A DNA stretch of 64,000 nucleotides from JAPLJC01 sp052326585. GTDB taxonomy: Bacteria; Desulfobacterota; Desulfobaccia; Desulfobaccales; 0-14-0-80-60-11. Every line of letters begins with the position of its first letter. The first letter of the stretch is position 1. Positions 63,017 through 64,000 of the stretch are shown here, piece after piece. A model generated the notes under the pieces. The model was not told where the DNA came from. It made no database searches and saw only the letters and a list, made by a program, of their open reading frames with translations. Both the position numbers and the translations under genes were made by a program. The stretch is from positions 19,823-83,822 of the forward strand of contig JBKQLU010000013.1 of the NCBI GenBank assembly GCA_052326585.1, written 5' to 3'.

Positions 63017-63025
63017 TGTTATAAT
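63017..63025 (+). promoter_or_regulatory. Extended -10 promoter for the NlpC/P60 gene
   Basis: TGTTATAAT joins the TG extension to a perfect -10. The start would be near 63032, giving a 74-base leader. No good -35 is present, as often with extended -10 promoters. Confidence 0.55.
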
Positions 63026-63105
63026 CCAGCCGAAATAAGCATCTCCAGGACCACATAACACCATCCTCAACCCGTGCTGAAGGTTCTTTCAGGGGGAGAT
63101 CCCGA

Positions 63106-63663
63106 ATGGCCAGGAAAATTCGGGGCGCGGTTGCCATTCTTCTGGGGTCGGCGGTTTTCCTGGCGGGCTGCGCCGGGGCGCCCCCGCCGGCTGCGGGGCC
63201 GCCGCCATCCCAGGCGCCCCTGCCCCAGGCGCATCGCAGCCCCCAGGAGATTGCCCTGGAACGCGCCCTGGGAGAATTCTACGGCGCCCCTTACCGGGCC
63301 GGGGGCACTACCCCCCAGGGGGTGGATTGCTCCGGGTTAGTCCAGGCCCTGCTCCAGAGGGCCGGGGTGAACCTGCCCCGCACCGTAGCCCAGCAGTATG
63401 ATAGCGGGCGGCCGGTGGGGCCCGGACAATTGCGCTTCGGCGACGTGGTCTTCTTCGACCGCTACTGCCAGCAGGGCCGGGACTTTTACCTGGCCAGCAT
63501 CGTGCCGTCCTTCACCGCCCAGCAAGTTTGCCACGATGGGCTCTACCTGGGGGAAGGCCGCTTCCTGCACGCCTCCCCCCAGGGGGTTTGCGTCAGCCGC
63601 CTGGACGCCGAAGTTTGGCGCGCCTCTTATAGAGGGGCGCGGCGCTATCTGGCCTGGCCGTAG
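63106..63663 (+). CDS. NlpC/P60-family lipoprotein (peptidoglycan endopeptidase)
   Basis: This 185-residue protein has lipobox LAGC (C22), a Pro/Ala linker, and an NlpC/P60 domain with catalytic C75 (GVDCSGLVQ), H143 (CHDGLYLGEGRF, where HVGIYLG is usual) and H155 (FLHASPQG). It would cut peptide stems in the periplasmic cell wall. GGGGGAG precedes the ATG. An insert of about 25 residues (CQQGRDFYLASIVPSFTAQQ) before H143 is longer than in typical members. Confidence 0.9.
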   Translation: MARKIRGAVAILLGSAVFLAGCAGAPPPAAGPPPSQAPLPQAHRSPQEIALERALGEFYGAPYRAGGTTPQGVDCSGLVQALLQRAGVNLPRTVAQQYDSGRPVGPGQLRFGDVVFFDRYCQQGRDFYLASIVPSFTAQQVCHDGLYLGEGRFLHASPQGVCVSRLDAEVWRASYRGARRYLAWP

Positions 63664-63835
63664 CCGCCAGTTCCAAGCGGCACCCCCCCCGGCGCGCCCC
63701 GATAGCGCCAACCGGACTTTTCCAAACCGCAAAAAGCCGCTCGCTTTTCTCTACCGATGCCTTAAAATATAAAAATATATCTTAGGCTTCTGGAGTTAAG
63801 CGGCCGCCATACCTCACCAAAGATCGGGAGCGCTT

Positions 63836-64000
63836 ATGCAAACGACTCGCCGTCCCTATGCTGCCCGCCTGGGCTTGATCGTGTTGTTCGTGATGACCAT
63901 GGGCCTTTCGGAGACCTGGGCCCAGTCTTTCCTGGGCGATTATCGCTTTGGGACTTTCGGTCCTTCCCGGGAACAAAACCGCCTGGACCGCGAGCAACTG
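63836..64000 (+). CDS. Secreted protein, 3' end beyond window
   Basis: A frame opens at ATG 63836 behind GGGAG and stays open to the edge (55 codons). RLGLIVLFVMTMGLSETWAQ is a signal peptide with cleavage after AQ. The start of the mature part (SFLGDYRFGTFGPSREQNRL) shows no family I recognise. Confidence 0.6.
   Translation, partial: MQTTRRPYAARLGLIVLFVMTMGLSETWAQSFLGDYRFGTFGPSREQNRLDREQL

Overview
The window is bacterial chromosome, GC-rich except for two AT-rich islands, densely packed, and from a Gram-negative organism (lpxC for lipid A, a TamA/TamB outer-membrane pair, several lipoproteins). The NifU-NifS-CysE-CysK sulfur block, ADP-forming acyl-CoA ligase, GH57 enzyme, periplasmic DsrE protein, B12-binding radical SAM protein and a GEMM-I riboswitch together suggest an anaerobic member of the former Deltaproteobacteria (Desulfobacterota, perhaps near Desulfobacca). 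This placement is inference from gene content. No rRNA, tRNA, CRISPR array or transposase was seen.

Layout. 1-5314 (minus): surface-polysaccharide operon of methyltransferase, asparagine-synthetase-like amidotransferase, two glycosyltransferases and a GDP-mannose 4,6-dehydratase, running off the left edge. 5649-7595: S9-family lipoprotein peptidase. 7778-11847: iron-sulfur and cysteine cluster (nifU, nifS, cysE-like, cysK). 12-15.6 kb: two universal stress proteins, a small galactose-binding-like protein, then cold-shock protein, RRM protein and ribosomal protein L25, each with its own signals. 16.5-21.9 kb: ADP-forming acyl-CoA ligase with an enoyl-CoA hydratase gene broken by an in-frame stop, then a divergent tandem-HxlR regulator and a nitrilase. 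21.9-26.7 kb (minus): redox/detoxification genes and fumC. 27-33 kb: small secreted proteins, lpxC, a GH57 enzyme, an FmdB zinc ribbon. 33.5-45.2 kb: radical SAM protein, an EndoQ-UvrD fusion, tamA-tamB, and a riboswitch-controlled exported protein. 45.4-49.6 kb: AmgK/MurU-like sugar activation genes, an adenosine-specific kinase family protein and an ABC-type solute-binding protein.

The most notable part is 49.65-54.26 kb. A nucleotidyltransferase (MNT) gene with a HEPN stub lies against a decayed solute-binding-protein 3' end. Next comes an AT-rich three-gene operon: a D12-class adenine methylase, a HerA-like ATPase and a NurA-like nuclease with a zinc ribbon. The operon ends 10 bases before gyrA. 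I read it as a methylation-linked DNA-processing defence module. gyrA, gpsA, a phosphofructokinase and a YkgJ protein follow, then a second AT-rich island with a broken HEPN-type gene. The window ends with a TPR protein, metG, an NlpC/P60 lipoprotein and a truncated secreted protein.

A further thread is a family of degenerate tandem heptanucleotide repeats (10871, 13142, 36884, 61329), one of them inside the coding linker of the EndoQ-UvrD fusion.
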